Shown here in pieces: positions 22,824-31,393 of a stretch of 47,795 nt of DNA (position 1 is the first letter of the stretch; the number at the start of each line of letters is the position of its first letter). The translations under genes were made by a program, and so were the position numbers. This stretch comes from Paenibacillus tarimensis (GTDB lineage: Bacteria > Bacillota > Bacilli > Paenibacillales > Paenibacillaceae): positions 1 to 47,795 of the forward strand of contig NZ_JAKGAO010000008.1 of the NCBI RefSeq assembly GCF_021532315.1, read 5' to 3'. The notes below the pieces were generated by a model that saw only the letters and a program-made list of their open reading frames with translations, made no database searches and was not told the origin of the DNA.

Positions 22824-24731
22824 ATGAACCATCATAATTGGCTGAAGCGGGCATGGCACGGAATACTGGATATGCGTATGGAACGGAAGCTTCTGTATAT
22901 TTTCATAGTAGTCATTACAATACCGCTCGGCTTCATTGGTTATATCTCGTACAGCAATTACTCCAGCTCTATTGAGGAGACGACGATCGCCTATTCGACC
23001 AATCTGCTCGAAAATATGATGCAGCGGGTGGATGATTATATTGAAGATATGACACGGATCTCCTCCATTCCAGCTTACCAGGATGACATTAAGCAGAATT
23101 TGATCCGCTCCAACCGGTATCATGAGCAGCAGAAGCGGCTTGAGCAGCATACGGACCAGACTGTCCCGGCAGATTTTAATCAGCTGCTGTCGATCCAGCG
23201 CGGAATTCAGTCGGACATCAAATTTATTAACAACGTCAAACGCGGGGCTAATTCTGTCTATATTTTTGACAAGTACGGTTCAGGTTGCTTCTCGGCGGAA
23301 GCCGGCGGTATCCGGCTTAATATAGAGGAGAGCTACAAGTATTGGATGGAGCGGGCGGATGAATCGGGCGGGGAAGCGCTGCTGTTCGGGACACAGAAGT
23401 ATACAAGCAGCCTGAAGAGCACCCGCTATGCGTTCACCGTCGTCCGTAAAATAATGGATCAAACGCTGCAGCCGATCGGCCTGATTGCTGTAGATGCCAA
23501 TATCCATGTTATTGAAGACCAGATCACACGTCTGGACAAGCTGACTATGGGCAGCTCGGTGATCATAGATGAGAGCGGGAATGTTATCTATGACAGCGGC
23601 AGGGGACGGCTTGCCCTTCCTATTGCCAATGATCCGATTGTCCGCAGTGCCGCAGGGTCGAGGGGGAGCTTCTATCAAGAAGTGAACGGAGAGCGGCAGC
23701 TGCATATCTACACTACTTCTCCCAATACGAATTGGAAGGTGATTATCTCCATTCCGGTTCACGAGCTGATGAGGGATTCAATAGTGACCCGGAATGTAAC
23801 ATGGGCTGCGACCTTCCTGACCATCGGAGCTGCGCTTATTCTTTCCATTGTCTTTTCCTTTACCTTAACGAAGCCGCTGCGAAAAATGATGAGGCTGATG
23901 CGCACGGTGCAGCAGGGAGATTTCAATGTGAAGTTTCCGGTCAGAAACCGCGATGAGATCGGCCAGCTGGGCAGCCAGTTTAACCGCATGATCACGAGGA
24001 TCGATGAGCTGATTCAGGATATTTATCAGATGGAAGCGAAGAAGAAGGAAGCAGAGCTGCATGCGCTGCAGACACAGATTAATCCTCACTTTATGTACAA
24101 TACACTGGAAGCCATCCGGATGGTGGCGGAGCTGAACGATGATGATAAGGCGGCTGATATGCTGGCGGTATTCGGCAAGCTTCTGCGCTATAGTGTAGGC
24201 AATCTGAGTCAGCACACGACTTTGGAACGGGAGATTCAGCATGTGAAAGATTATGTCAGTCTGCTGAATTACCGCTACCCCGGCAGGTTCTGTCTGGACA
24301 TATCGCTGCCTCCTCAGCTTGCCGACTATCCGATGATCCGGCTGATGCTTCAGCCCATTGTGGAAAATGCCGTGTATCACGGTTTGGACGACCGGAAACG
24401 GCAGATGGTCATCGGCGTTAAAGCGTGGCTGGATGAGAGGTATCTGACGGTCCAAATTCATGATGACGGAGTTGGCGTGCATGCGGACAAGCTGGCCAGG
24501 CTCAACTTATCGTTTCGTCAGGTGGTGCAGTCAGATCAGGAGCATGGCGGAATCGGGCTGAAAAATATTAATGAACGGATTAAGCTTCATTATGGCAGCG
24601 GTTACGGCCTTCAGGCCTCTGCCCGTGAAGGGGGCGGGACAGTCGTCACGATGTTATTCCCTACTGAAATCAGCCGCTCCCCTGTAGCAGGTACTAAAGA
24701 TCACACGGCAGGAGGAGGAGTAGGCCAGTGA
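22824..24731 (+). CDS. YesM-type sensor histidine kinase
   Basis: A 635-aa sensor kinase. TM1 is at about residues 22-43 and TM2 at about 328-352, enclosing a large extracellular Cache-like sensor. HAMP follows (~353-405), then a His_kinase domain with QINPHFMYNTLEAIR (H422 is the phosphoacceptor) and HATPase with the N box IVENAVYHG (N515), DDGVGV and GGIGLKNINERI. This is the LytS/YesM class, normally paired with an AraC-type YesN regulator; the candidate partner is the regulator at 34663-35406. Start ATG 22824 overlaps a 5-codon ORF (22810-22827, MSAQR), with GGAGG upstream of that. Its end overlaps the next gene by 4 nt (GTGA), so kinase and binding protein are co-translated. Confidence 0.93.
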   Translation: MNHHNWLKRAWHGILDMRMERKLLYIFIVVITIPLGFIGYISYSNYSSSIEETTIAYSTNLLENMMQRVDDYIEDMTRISSIPAYQDDIKQNLIRSNRYHEQQKRLEQHTDQTVPADFNQLLSIQRGIQSDIKFINNVKRGANSVYIFDKYGSGCFSAEAGGIRLNIEESYKYWMERADESGGEALLFGTQKYTSSLKSTRYAFTVVRKIMDQTLQPIGLIAVDANIHVIEDQITRLDKLTMGSSVIIDESGNVIYDSGRGRLALPIANDPIVRSAAGSRGSFYQEVNGERQLHIYTTSPNTNWKVIISIPVHELMRDSIVTRNVTWAATFLTIGAALILSIVFSFTLTKPLRKMMRLMRTVQQGDFNVKFPVRNRDEIGQLGSQFNRMITRIDELIQDIYQMEAKKKEAELHALQTQINPHFMYNTLEAIRMVAELNDDDKAADMLAVFGKLLRYSVGNLSQHTTLEREIQHVKDYVSLLNYRYPGRFCLDISLPPQLADYPMIRLMLQPIVENAVYHGLDDRKRQMVIGVKAWLDERYLTVQIHDDGVGVHADKLARLNLSFRQVVQSDQEHGGIGLKNINERIKLHYGSGYGLQASAREGGGTVVTMLFPTEISRSPVAGTKDHTAGGGVGQ

Positions 24732-26041
24732 AGAAATGCAGCGTCGTTGGGATGCTTCAGCTAATGCTTGTACTGTGTATGGCTGCAGGAATAAGCGGGT
24801 GTATGACAGGCAGCACAGACAGAGACCGCCTCCGTGAGGAGGAGGTGGTTAAGCAGGACCAGCCTGCAGCCAACACTCAGGAGACGCTGACCGTGCTGAC
24901 TAACCGGATCGATCTAATTGAGAATGGGGTTTTGAAGCGCTATGCCGAACGATTCGAGCAGGAGCATCCGGGCGTTCAGGTTGAGTTTGAAGGCCTGACG
25001 AACTATGCGGCGGATATTATGGTTCGTCTGTCGACCCGCAGCATGGGGGATGTGCTGCTGCTGCCGACGAATCTGATGGCCCAGGACCTCCCGGCGTATT
25101 TTGAGCCGCTGCCGGAGGACATGTTTCAAGAGATGAGGTTTGCCGACTACAAATCCTATAACGGCAATCGTTACGGCATTGCAACAGGGGCAACGACAGA
25201 CGGGATTGTCTACAACAAGAGGGCGTTCGAGCAGGCTGGGATTACGGACATTCCCCAGACGCTCGAGGCATTCTACGAGGCATGCGAGAAATTGAAGCGC
25301 AGCGGGATTATACCTATTTATATTAATTATGGCGCCCAGTGGCCGATGAAGCTGTGGGGGGAGGATTTGGTGAGCTTCCGGACGGGGGATGCGGGCTACC
25401 TGAACGCGATGGCTCTGCAGGATGCTCCCTGGCAGCTGGATAATCCATGGGGGGAGTCAATTTCTATTGTCCGCACTCTGATTGACCGGGGATATGCAGA
25501 AGAAGATCTAATCGCGAACAATTGGGAAAAATCGAAGACAGACCTGGCGGAAGGCAGAGCGGGAATGTATTTCATGGGCAACTGGGTAATAAGTCAGGTC
25601 ATCGATGCCGGTGCTGCACCAGAGGATATCGGATTTTTCCCGTTCCCTTATGACAATAATCCGGATAAACGTTATGCGCCGCTAGTGGCCGATTGGTTCA
25701 TAGGAGTCAGCAAGTTTAGCGGCAGTAAGCAGTTGGCGGAAGAGTGGGTAGAATACTTTGTGAAAAAATCCGGCTATGTGGATGACGGGGGCTTCTTACC
25801 GGTCAGACGGGACGCCGCTCCAGAGCTGCCGCAGTTTCAGGAATTCTTGACCTATTCGCCAGTCTTTGTCGAGAGCGAGCCCCCGAGCGATCTGTTCCTG
25901 GAGGTTGCTGAACAGGCGCGGATTTCGTTCTGGTCGGGAGACTATATTCAGGAGTTAATTGTGGCGGAGGACCTGAGCGAGGCCTTTGCCCAGTTCAATG
26001 TCCGCTGGAGAGAAGCGAGAAGGGGGATTTCAGCTGACTGA
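24728..26041 (+). CDS. Extracellular solute-binding lipoprotein (putative sensory partner of the kinase)
   Basis: A 437-aa lipoprotein, GTG start at 24728 with GGAGGAGGAG upstream, overlapping the kinase stop. The lipobox is GISGC with C25. The mature part is a family 1 carbohydrate-binding protein, with landmarks LTNRIDLIENG, YGIATGATTDGIVYNKRAFEQAGI, and MYFMGNWVISQVIDAGAAPEDIGFFPFP. It is clearly paralogous to the transporter's binding protein at 31394-32704 (shared LTNR.D, NWE.SK, MGNWVI.Q, GAA.EDIGF.PFP). No permease is encoded with it. Because it is translationally coupled to a membrane kinase, a role in presenting ligand to the kinase is likely, although it could also feed the permeases at 32810-34527. 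Confidence 0.92.
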   Translation: MKKCSVVGMLQLMLVLCMAAGISGCMTGSTDRDRLREEEVVKQDQPAANTQETLTVLTNRIDLIENGVLKRYAERFEQEHPGVQVEFEGLTNYAADIMVRLSTRSMGDVLLLPTNLMAQDLPAYFEPLPEDMFQEMRFADYKSYNGNRYGIATGATTDGIVYNKRAFEQAGITDIPQTLEAFYEACEKLKRSGIIPIYINYGAQWPMKLWGEDLVSFRTGDAGYLNAMALQDAPWQLDNPWGESISIVRTLIDRGYAEEDLIANNWEKSKTDLAEGRAGMYFMGNWVISQVIDAGAAPEDIGFFPFPYDNNPDKRYAPLVADWFIGVSKFSGSKQLAEEWVEYFVKKSGYVDDGGFLPVRRDAAPELPQFQEFLTYSPVFVESEPPSDLFLEVAEQARISFWSGDYIQELIVAEDLSEAFAQFNVRWREARRGISAD

Positions 26042-26048
26042 TGCGTGC

Positions 26049-26101
26049 ATGACGGCGTTTGCGACAGATGGTATACTAAAGGGAATGTGAAAGCGGTTGG
26101 A
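26049..26101 (+). promoter_or_regulatory. lacI promoter with cre-like operator
   Basis: ATGACG (26049-26054), 17-bp spacer, TATACT (26072-26077). TGAAAGCGGTTGGA (26088-26101) matches the cre consensus at 12 of 14 positions, and lies between the -10 and the start codon, so it may be an autoregulatory site for this LacI protein or a CcpA site. Confidence 0.55.
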
Positions 26102-26109
26102 GTGGGATT

Positions 26110-27171
26110 ATGTCAAAAAAAGTCACCATGCAGCAAATAGCTGATTACCTGGGTGTTTCCAAATTCGTCGTTTCCAAGGCGCTCTCCGGAAAAGGCGGCG
26201 TCAGCGCCGCGACTAAGGAAAGGGTTATCCAGACTGCATCTCAGCTCGGATATTTTGCACAGAAGAATGCATATGTCAAAAACATGAATCTGGGACAGCC
26301 TCTCCCGGCAAGCAGTGCGGGCAGCAGGCAGTCTGTACTGGTATTGATGCCAAATATTCGTTTTCAGACGAAGGATTCCGTGTATTGGGGCCGCATTTTG
26401 GATGGAATATCTGCGAAGACGGAAGCAGAAGGACTTGGAATGGTGATCGTGTCGGAGCAGAACGTGGACAACTTTCTGCACATTTTGAATCCGAGCGGTA
26501 TACTGGGCATGGTCGGAGTCGGACAGATTAGCTCGTCCCTGCTGCTTGAGGCACACAGGGTCGGCGTTACTATGGTGCTTGTCGATCATGAAGATCCGCT
26601 GATTCCTACCGACACGGTGTTCGTCAATAACTATGACTGTATGTACCGTCTGACTAAACACTTACTTGCTATCGGTCATCATAACATCCGGTTTGTAGGT
26701 GATGTCCGTTATTCCCGCAGCTTCCTCGACCGGTTCGCTGGTTACCGGAGTGCGCTGGAGGAGCAGGGCATACCACTAAGGGATGATAACCTGACCCGGC
26801 TGGGTGAAGAAGAGGAAGGCGTGGAGATGATCCGGCAGTGGGCTGCACGGAAGAAGAGGGCCCATACTCTGCCGACAGCGATCATCTGTGCGAATGATTC
26901 CATTGCGCGGGACACGATCCGTATATTGTCCGATCTCGGCATATCGGTGCCGGGAGAAGTGTCTGTAACCGGCTTTGATAATATTGAGGATGCTTACCGG
27001 ATGAGCCCGGCCTTGTCTACCGTTCATGTACCGAAGGAAGCGCTGGGGGAAAGAGCGGTTGTCCGCCTGTTAGAGCGGGTACGGCATCCGGCCGAGCCGC
27101 TGGAGAAAATTTTACTGGCGGGCGAAGTGATATACAGGGACTCCACAGCAGATAACCGGATGCGCAGTTGA
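26110..27171 (+). CDS. LacI-family transcriptional regulator
   Basis: A 353-aa regulator. The N-terminal HTH is MQQIADYLGVSKFVVSKALSG (residues ~6-26; recognition helix VSKFVVSKAL in place of the usual VS.ATVSRVL), with the hinge-region helix VSAATKERVIQTASQLGY. The rest is a periplasmic-binding-protein-like effector domain, including the typical MVLVDHE, VFVNNYD, IRFVGD, ICANDSIA and VSVTGFDNIE motifs. It probably controls this mannan locus in response to a sugar or sugar phosphate. The unusual recognition helix suggests an operator different from that of CcpA. ATG 26110 follows TTGGAGTGGG. Confidence 0.93.
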   Translation: MSKKVTMQQIADYLGVSKFVVSKALSGKGGVSAATKERVIQTASQLGYFAQKNAYVKNMNLGQPLPASSAGSRQSVLVLMPNIRFQTKDSVYWGRILDGISAKTEAEGLGMVIVSEQNVDNFLHILNPSGILGMVGVGQISSSLLLEAHRVGVTMVLVDHEDPLIPTDTVFVNNYDCMYRLTKHLLAIGHHNIRFVGDVRYSRSFLDRFAGYRSALEEQGIPLRDDNLTRLGEEEEGVEMIRQWAARKKRAHTLPTAIICANDSIARDTIRILSDLGISVPGEVSVTGFDNIEDAYRMSPALSTVHVPKEALGERAVVRLLERVRHPAEPLEKILLAGEVIYRDSTADNRMRS

Positions 27172-27202
27172 GCGGCGAAAGCCGCTTGCCGCGCATTCTT
27201 CA

Positions 27203-27325
27203 GTTTGCGGTACGTTAGCATGTTGTGGCAGTGTAGTCCACTTGCACATAACCGCAAACCCTAGGTGAAAATGTATACGGAAAGGCTGGTGCCATAAGAC
27301 CCTGATCAGACAGTCCTTAGGGTTT
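27203..27325. other. Structured intergenic region with two adjacent long stems (possible RNA element)
   Basis: The 320-bp gap after lacI is not coding in any convincing frame. It contains GTTTGCGGT (27203-27211) paired with ACCGCAAAC (27251-27259), with an inner GTGG/CCAC, and AAACCCTA (27256-27263) paired with TAGGGTTT (27318-27325). The two stems share the AAAC junction, so they abut or compete. Strand and function are unknown: a regulatory RNA, a degenerate mobile repeat or a chance structure. Upstream, AGCGGC/GCCGCT (27172-27187) forms a small hairpin after lacI. Confidence 0.4.
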
Positions 27326-27491
27326 ACTTGCATCCAGGCAGAGGTTATAGTTGGATAAGATGGTGATTAGTGTGACGTTTTATCCACGACATGTTCGTTA
27401 TCAAGAAGGATTTGGCGGCCTGCTAAAGCAGTCTCACAAGTAGGGCAGTTAGCAGGATAGTTTCCCAAATTATTCGGATGGAGGCCACAAG

Positions 27492-27605
27492 GTGAAATGG
27501 CTTAGAAGAAATTGGTGGTATGTACTGGTTTCCGTATGCCTGGGATGCTGGCTGCTCGTTGCTGCGATAGCGGGCTGGTGGATAACCGGGGATTGGGGAG
27601 GATAA
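27492..27605 (+). CDS. 37-aa Trp-rich single-pass membrane peptide
   Basis: GTG 27492 has GGAGG 7 nt upstream. The peptide begins MKWLRRNWWYVLV, continues through one hydrophobic helix (SVCLGCWLLVAAIAGWWI) and ends TGDWGG; seven of 37 residues are Trp, and the positive charges at the N-terminus predict an N-in orientation. No known family. It ends at a bidirectional terminator shared with the leftward GH130 gene, and the structured region 27203-27325 lies in its upstream sequence. Too short to be picked up by most gene finders. Confidence 0.5.
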   Translation: MKWLRRNWWYVLVSVCLGCWLLVAAIAGWWITGDWGG

Positions 27606-27649
27606 GAGGTTGTTTCCAGCATTCTGCCGGAAACAGCCTCTTCCTTGTT
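27606..27649. terminator. Bidirectional terminator between the small ORF and GH130
   Basis: GAGGTTGTTTCC (27606-27617)/GGAAACAGCCTC (27629-27640) stem with TTCCTTGTT on the right; convergent genes end on both sides. Confidence 0.75.
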
Positions 27650-28826
27650 ACTTGAGATAAGCGAGGTTGCGGTCGATAAGCCCGATACGCTGCTGGACGC
27701 ATGCATAAGAGCGCAGCGGGTCCTCCGGCGTATGGATGACGTAATCGAGCAGCCGCTCGACCGTCGTGGTGGCGACATGACAACGGGTATCCGATGAGGC
27801 GTAGTAGATGTACATATCCCCGTTGCCGCGGGCGATGACACCATTGCAGAAGACAACATTCGATACATCGCCGATCCGCTCGATCCCTTCAGGAGCAATG
27901 AAATGGCCGCCTGGACGGTGGGTAACCAGGTATGGCTTGTCAAGATCGGAGAGGAAAGCATACAGTACATAACGAAGGCCAGCGGCGGTGTTGCGAACGC
28001 CATGCGCAATATGAAGCCAGCCCTTGTCTGTCTTAATCGGTGCAGGGCCTTGGCCATTCTTTACTTCCTTAATCGTGTGGTAATGGCGCTCGTCGATAAT
28101 GATTTCCTGCTTCACCTCGGCATTCTCAATGGAACTCGATAATCCCCAGCCGATTCCTCCGCCTGATCCGGTATCGATAAAACCGTCCTGCGGACGCGTG
28201 TAGAAGGCGTACTTCCCATCGAAAAATTCCGGGTGCAGCACAACATTGCGCTGCTGGTTGGAGCCGGTCTTCAGGTCGGCAAGGCGTTCCCAGCTCTTCA
28301 GGTCCTTGGTGCGCGCAATGCCGCATTGGGCGATAGCGCTCGACAGATCGCCGCGCGATGCATCCGGGTCTTTGCGCTCGGTGCAGAACAGACCGTAAAT
28401 CCAGCCGTCCTCATGCTGAACCAGCCGCATATCATAGACATTGACATCCGGGTTGTCCGTCTCCGGCATAACGACCGGATGGTCCCAAAACCGGAAGCCG
28501 TCTACACCGCTGCTGCTCTCGGCGATGGCGAAGAATGATTTGCGGTCGTCCCCTTCAACGCGGGCCACCAGATAGAACTTTCCGTCCAGTTCAATGGCGC
28601 CCGGATTAAACACACAGTTAATTCCCATTCTCTCCATGAAGTGCGGGTTGGTTGCTGGATTAAAATCATAGCGCCAGATTAGGGGGGCATGCTGCGCAGT
28701 AAGCACAGGATCCCGGTACCGGTCATAGATTCCATTGCCTAATGGCTCCTTCTCATTCCTGCGGGCCAGAAGAGCCTCGTACTGCTCTGTCAGCTGCTGC
28801 TTGCGTGTTTGGAACAAATTATTCAT
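27648..28826 (-). CDS. GH130 beta-1,4-mannosylglucose phosphorylase
   Basis: A 392-aa enzyme; ATG 28826 follows AGGAGG, and the gene overlaps the epimerase gene by 8 bp. GH130 landmarks: [26 protein letters not shown] is the substrate-binding start, the catalytic Asp is in VNVYDMRLV (D132), and conserved blocks include [24 protein letters not shown], and [28 protein letters not shown]. Length and motifs match the MGP branch (4-O-beta-D-mannosyl-D-glucose phosphorylase, EC 2.4.1.281), which produces mannose-1-phosphate and glucose. Mannooligosaccharide phosphorylase is the alternative, but the neighbouring epimerase strongly favours MGP. Cytoplasmic, no signal peptide. Confidence 0.9.
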   Translation of the reverse strand: MNNLFQTRKQQLTEQYEALLARRNEKEPLGNGIYDRYRDPVLTAQHAPLIWRYDFNPATNPHFMERMGINCVFNPGAIELDGKFYLVARVEGDDRKSFFAIAESSSGVDGFRFWDHPVVMPETDNPDVNVYDMRLVQHEDGWIYGLFCTERKDPDASRGDLSSAIAQCGIARTKDLKSWERLADLKTGSNQQRNVVLHPEFFDGKYAFYTRPQDGFIDTGSGGGIGWGLSSSIENAEVKQEIIIDERHYHTIKEVKNGQGPAPIKTDKGWLHIAHGVRNTAAGLRYVLYAFLSDLDKPYLVTHRPGGHFIAPEGIERIGDVSNVVFCNGVIARGNGDMYIYYASSDTRCHVATTTVERLLDYVIHTPEDPLRSYACVQQRIGLIDRNLAYLK

Positions 28827-30060
28827 GGATATCATCCTCCTGTACATTGTCTGTATGTCTGCCAAGACGCTGGGTCATCTCGAGGCAGGCTCTGCCGTTA
28901 TGGTACGGACATTTCCATGCACTCACCTTGGCATGCCCCTCGGTAGGTACACCGTCACGGGTTACACTCCAGTACCATTCTCCATTATCCTTGTCCACGA
29001 TGTACCGCCGGATGAAGTTCCACGATGCCTGGGAGGCCTCGAGGTACTTGGGATCACCGGTCATCTGATAGGCATTGTAAAATCCGACTACGGCCTCGGC
29101 TTGCGGCCACCAGTCTTTATCCGTGTCAATTAGGCCGGTTGAGTCGGCTTCATTCAGCATGCCACCATCTGGATCCACACCCTCGTTCAAAGCGGCCTCG
29201 GCCATCCGGATGGCCGTCCGCTTGACCTTCAGGAGCAGTTCTTCTTCGCCGAGAGCCTCGGCGGCCTCTACAAGCAGCCAGCTGCCCTCGATATCATGAC
29301 CGTAAGAAATATGGCCCGACTTATTCATCCATTCCTCATCGAAGAACAGCTTGAAATGTGCGGTGTTCTGGTCAATGATGTGCTCAAGCGTCACCTCAAT
29401 TAACCCCTTGAGAGAGCTGTGCAGTTCAGCAGATGGCCATACACGGAAGAGATTGGTGTAGCCTTCAAGCACATGGAGATGTGTATTCATGGACTTCTTT
29501 TCATTCAAATCCTTGCCGCTGAGGCTGAGATTATCCGTCGGGGACCAGTCCCTGGCCAGGGCCTCGACATACCCTTTATTGACGGGGTCATAGCTGTGCT
29601 TCTCCAGCAGCCGGAACAGTTCAATTGCCAGATTAAGCGCCTCATGCTTACCGGAGGCCCGATAATATTCAGACAGTGCATAGATCATGAATGCCTGCCC
29701 GTACACCTGCTTCTTATCTTCCGTCGGTTCCCCCCGAGGACTTACCATCCAGAAGAGTCCGCCATGCTTCTGATCAATGAAGTGACCCGTTAAATACTGA
29801 TACGCCCGCTCGGCTGTGGCGTGGTAGCGTTCATCCTTATAGATGCGGTAGGCGGAGGCGAAGGTCCACAAAATACGGGTGTGAAGTACAAGACTCTTGT
29901 CAGCGTGACGATTGATTTGCAGATCTTGGGCAATTTCACCCAGGAAGCCCCCGTTTTCTTCATCCGGTGTATGCGTCATCCAGAACGATAAAATATTATT
30001 CTGCAGCTCTTGTTCAATCTCAGCAATCCAATTATTCCGCCAGTCGGCCAGTTTGCTCAT
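28819..30060 (-). CDS. Cellobiose 2-epimerase (AGE superfamily)
   Basis: A 413-aa (alpha/alpha)6-barrel enzyme; ATG 30060 follows AGGAGG 10 nt away. Conserved AGE/CE residues are visible: R in [11 protein letters not shown], the [13 protein letters not shown] histidine, [11 protein letters not shown] histidine and [10 protein letters not shown], then [14 protein letters not shown] near the C-terminus. Cellobiose 2-epimerase interconverts cellobiose/glucosyl-mannose and mannobiose/mannosyl-glucose, converting the reducing-end sugar. Between a mannanase gene and a mannosylglucose phosphorylase gene, its role is beta-1,4-mannobiose to mannosyl-glucose. N-acylglucosamine 2-epimerase is a less likely alternative. 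Confidence 0.92.
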   Translation of the reverse strand: MSKLADWRNNWIAEIEQELQNNILSFWMTHTPDEENGGFLGEIAQDLQINRHADKSLVLHTRILWTFASAYRIYKDERYHATAERAYQYLTGHFIDQKHGGLFWMVSPRGEPTEDKKQVYGQAFMIYALSEYYRASGKHEALNLAIELFRLLEKHSYDPVNKGYVEALARDWSPTDNLSLSGKDLNEKKSMNTHLHVLEGYTNLFRVWPSAELHSSLKGLIEVTLEHIIDQNTAHFKLFFDEEWMNKSGHISYGHDIEGSWLLVEAAEALGEEELLLKVKRTAIRMAEAALNEGVDPDGGMLNEADSTGLIDTDKDWWPQAEAVVGFYNAYQMTGDPKYLEASQASWNFIRRYIVDKDNGEWYWSVTRDGVPTEGHAKVSAWKCPYHNGRACLEMTQRLGRHTDNVQEDDIHE

Positions 30061-30074
30061 CCTCCCGATACCTC

Positions 30075-31025
30075 CTAATCACTTATTTTCCTGGTATAGT
30101 ACTGCGCTATTACGGTCTCGGCTTTCTTGCCGTACATGCAGTAATCATTATTAACGGAAGCCTCACTAAGGTCATACAAGCGCGGAGGCCAGTCCCAGAG
30201 CATAAACCCGCCCATCCATTCACGGCGGTCACAGCTTTCGAACATGGTCTCATAATACCTCTTCTGAGCCTCTTCATCCGGCGGTCCCTGAAGACCCCAA
30301 TCGTTAGGCAGCTGCTCAGACCCGGTACGGCTCGGGACTCCCGCTTCCATGAAGAAGAAGGGCTTGCCGTGCCGGTTCACGACTTCTTCAATCCGGTCAA
30401 GCTGCTCCTCCCAGGTATCAATCGGGTAGTAGCCGCTTGAGGAGATGATGTCTACCGCATCCCACCATCTCACATGATCCTCCTGGTACTTGTCACAGTT
30501 GTAGGTAATCGGCCCGGAGTAAACGTTGCGGACTTCGCTGATCAGCTTGCGCCATTCCATCTCCCGCCTGTCGGTCTGGACCATCTCGCAGCCGATGCAG
30601 AATAATTCACAGCCGGTCTCCTCGGCCATGCGGGCATAGTGAAGAATGAAGGCTTCATAAGCGGCAAACCACTCAGACCACTTGGGCTCGCAGGGAACAT
30701 CCATATCGAAGAAGTTAATATGGGCACGCCACGTCCCGTTCCGGACATTAACTACGGGCTTCAGTACAACCTTGAGCCCCATGCTTTTCGCTTGACGGAT
30801 GGCCCACACTACCTCTTCATCCGTTACAGTAGGCGCTTCCCAATACGAAATCTCCGTCGCCTGGGGATGCTCCTGCAGAGCGGCGAAGGTAATCGCTGTC
30901 CAGTTGACATTAAGCCTCTGCTTCATCAGCTTCATAGATTTCTCGGCTTCATTATTCCCCCAGGTACCGCGGACCCCGGTCCAGCCCCAGGTCATTCCAG
31001 CTATGTAGCGATCCGGTTTCTTCAT
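30075..31025 (-). CDS. Intracellular GH113 beta-mannanase
   Basis: A 316-aa TIM-barrel enzyme; ATG 31025 is chosen since GGAG lies 8 nt upstream, and the long N-terminal frame extension consists of AT-rich leader. GH113 hallmarks: GMTWGWTGVRGTW at the N-terminus, WRAHINF, acid/base E147 in CIGCEM, nucleophile E227 in FFFMEAG, and MLWDWPP near the end. The spacing of the two glutamates (80 residues) is that of the Alicyclobacillus mannanase. No signal peptide, so it cleaves imported manno-oligosaccharides in the cytoplasm, giving mannobiose or mannose. First gene of the leftward operon, with a cre-like site upstream (31235-31248). Confidence 0.92.
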   Translation of the reverse strand: MKKPDRYIAGMTWGWTGVRGTWGNNEAEKSMKLMKQRLNVNWTAITFAALQEHPQATEISYWEAPTVTDEEVVWAIRQAKSMGLKVVLKPVVNVRNGTWRAHINFFDMDVPCEPKWSEWFAAYEAFILHYARMAEETGCELFCIGCEMVQTDRREMEWRKLISEVRNVYSGPITYNCDKYQEDHVRWWDAVDIISSSGYYPIDTWEEQLDRIEEVVNRHGKPFFFMEAGVPSRTGSEQLPNDWGLQGPPDEEAQKRYYETMFESCDRREWMGGFMLWDWPPRLYDLSEASVNNDYCMYGKKAETVIAQYYTRKISD

Positions 31026-31084
31026 GAGCATCACTCCTGTCTCAATGCCGGGCCAAGCAGTTAATACAGCGCCAGACATTTCAT

Positions 31085-31111
31085 GTTTGTTTTTTTGTTT
31101 GTTTGTTTTGT
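31085..31111 (-). repeat. AAAC-type tandem repeat in the leader of the mannanase operon
   Basis: On the minus strand, a run of CAAA/AAAC units (plus strand GTTTG units with one T7 stretch). The leader is purely A/C and so unstructured. Length changes by slippage are possible. Confidence 0.7.
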
Positions 31112-31234
31112 TAGTTAAAAGGTTGTGTGCGTTATTATAAGCTGCCATTCGCGTTTCTGATTTGTCAAGAATGTAATTCATAATAGCTGGTTGAAGAGAA
31201 GGTGAAAATGGAACAGCGGCATTTATGTTGCCAT

Positions 31235-31248
31235 TATAAACGCTTACA
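31235..31248 (-). promoter_or_regulatory. cre-like site upstream of the mannanase operon
   Basis: TATAAACGCTTACA (plus strand) matches TGWNANCGNTNWCA at 13 of 14 positions. A minus-strand TATAAT lies nearer the gene (about 31134-31139). The -35 for that element is not evident. Confidence 0.6.
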
Positions 31249-31344
31249 GAGTAAATTGTTAGTGAAAAATTATATTTTTCTAAAAAGGTAAACTGAAGAC
31301 CAGAAAAGAAAATACAGACCATTTTAAGTAAGTATCTCGTTAGA

Positions 31345-31369
31345 TATAATCAAAATGAAAACGTTAACA
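31345..31369 (+). promoter_or_regulatory. -10 element and perfect cre box of the transporter operon
   Basis: TATAAT at 31345-31350 and TGAAAACGTTAACA (31356-31369), a full match to the cre consensus, at about +1 to +14. The ATG within this site (31355) belongs to the operator and is not the start of the binding-protein gene. The local LacI protein could also bind here. Confidence 0.75.
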
Positions 31370-31393
31370 AGAAATCATTTGCAGGGGGCGAGA

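Noticed and set aside
27236-27330. Resemblance to a c-di-GMP-I (GEMM) riboswitch
   Set aside because: GCAAACC, GAAA and AAAGGC occur in order, but the conserved GGGACGCAAAGCC block and P1 helix are not formed as required. Only a covariance-model hit would rescue it.
30075-31322. Extended 415-codon version of the GH113 mannanase
   Set aside because: The first ~99 codons are AT-rich leader containing the cre-like site and the AAAC repeat. The GH113 domain starts right after ATG 31025, which has a ribosome binding site.
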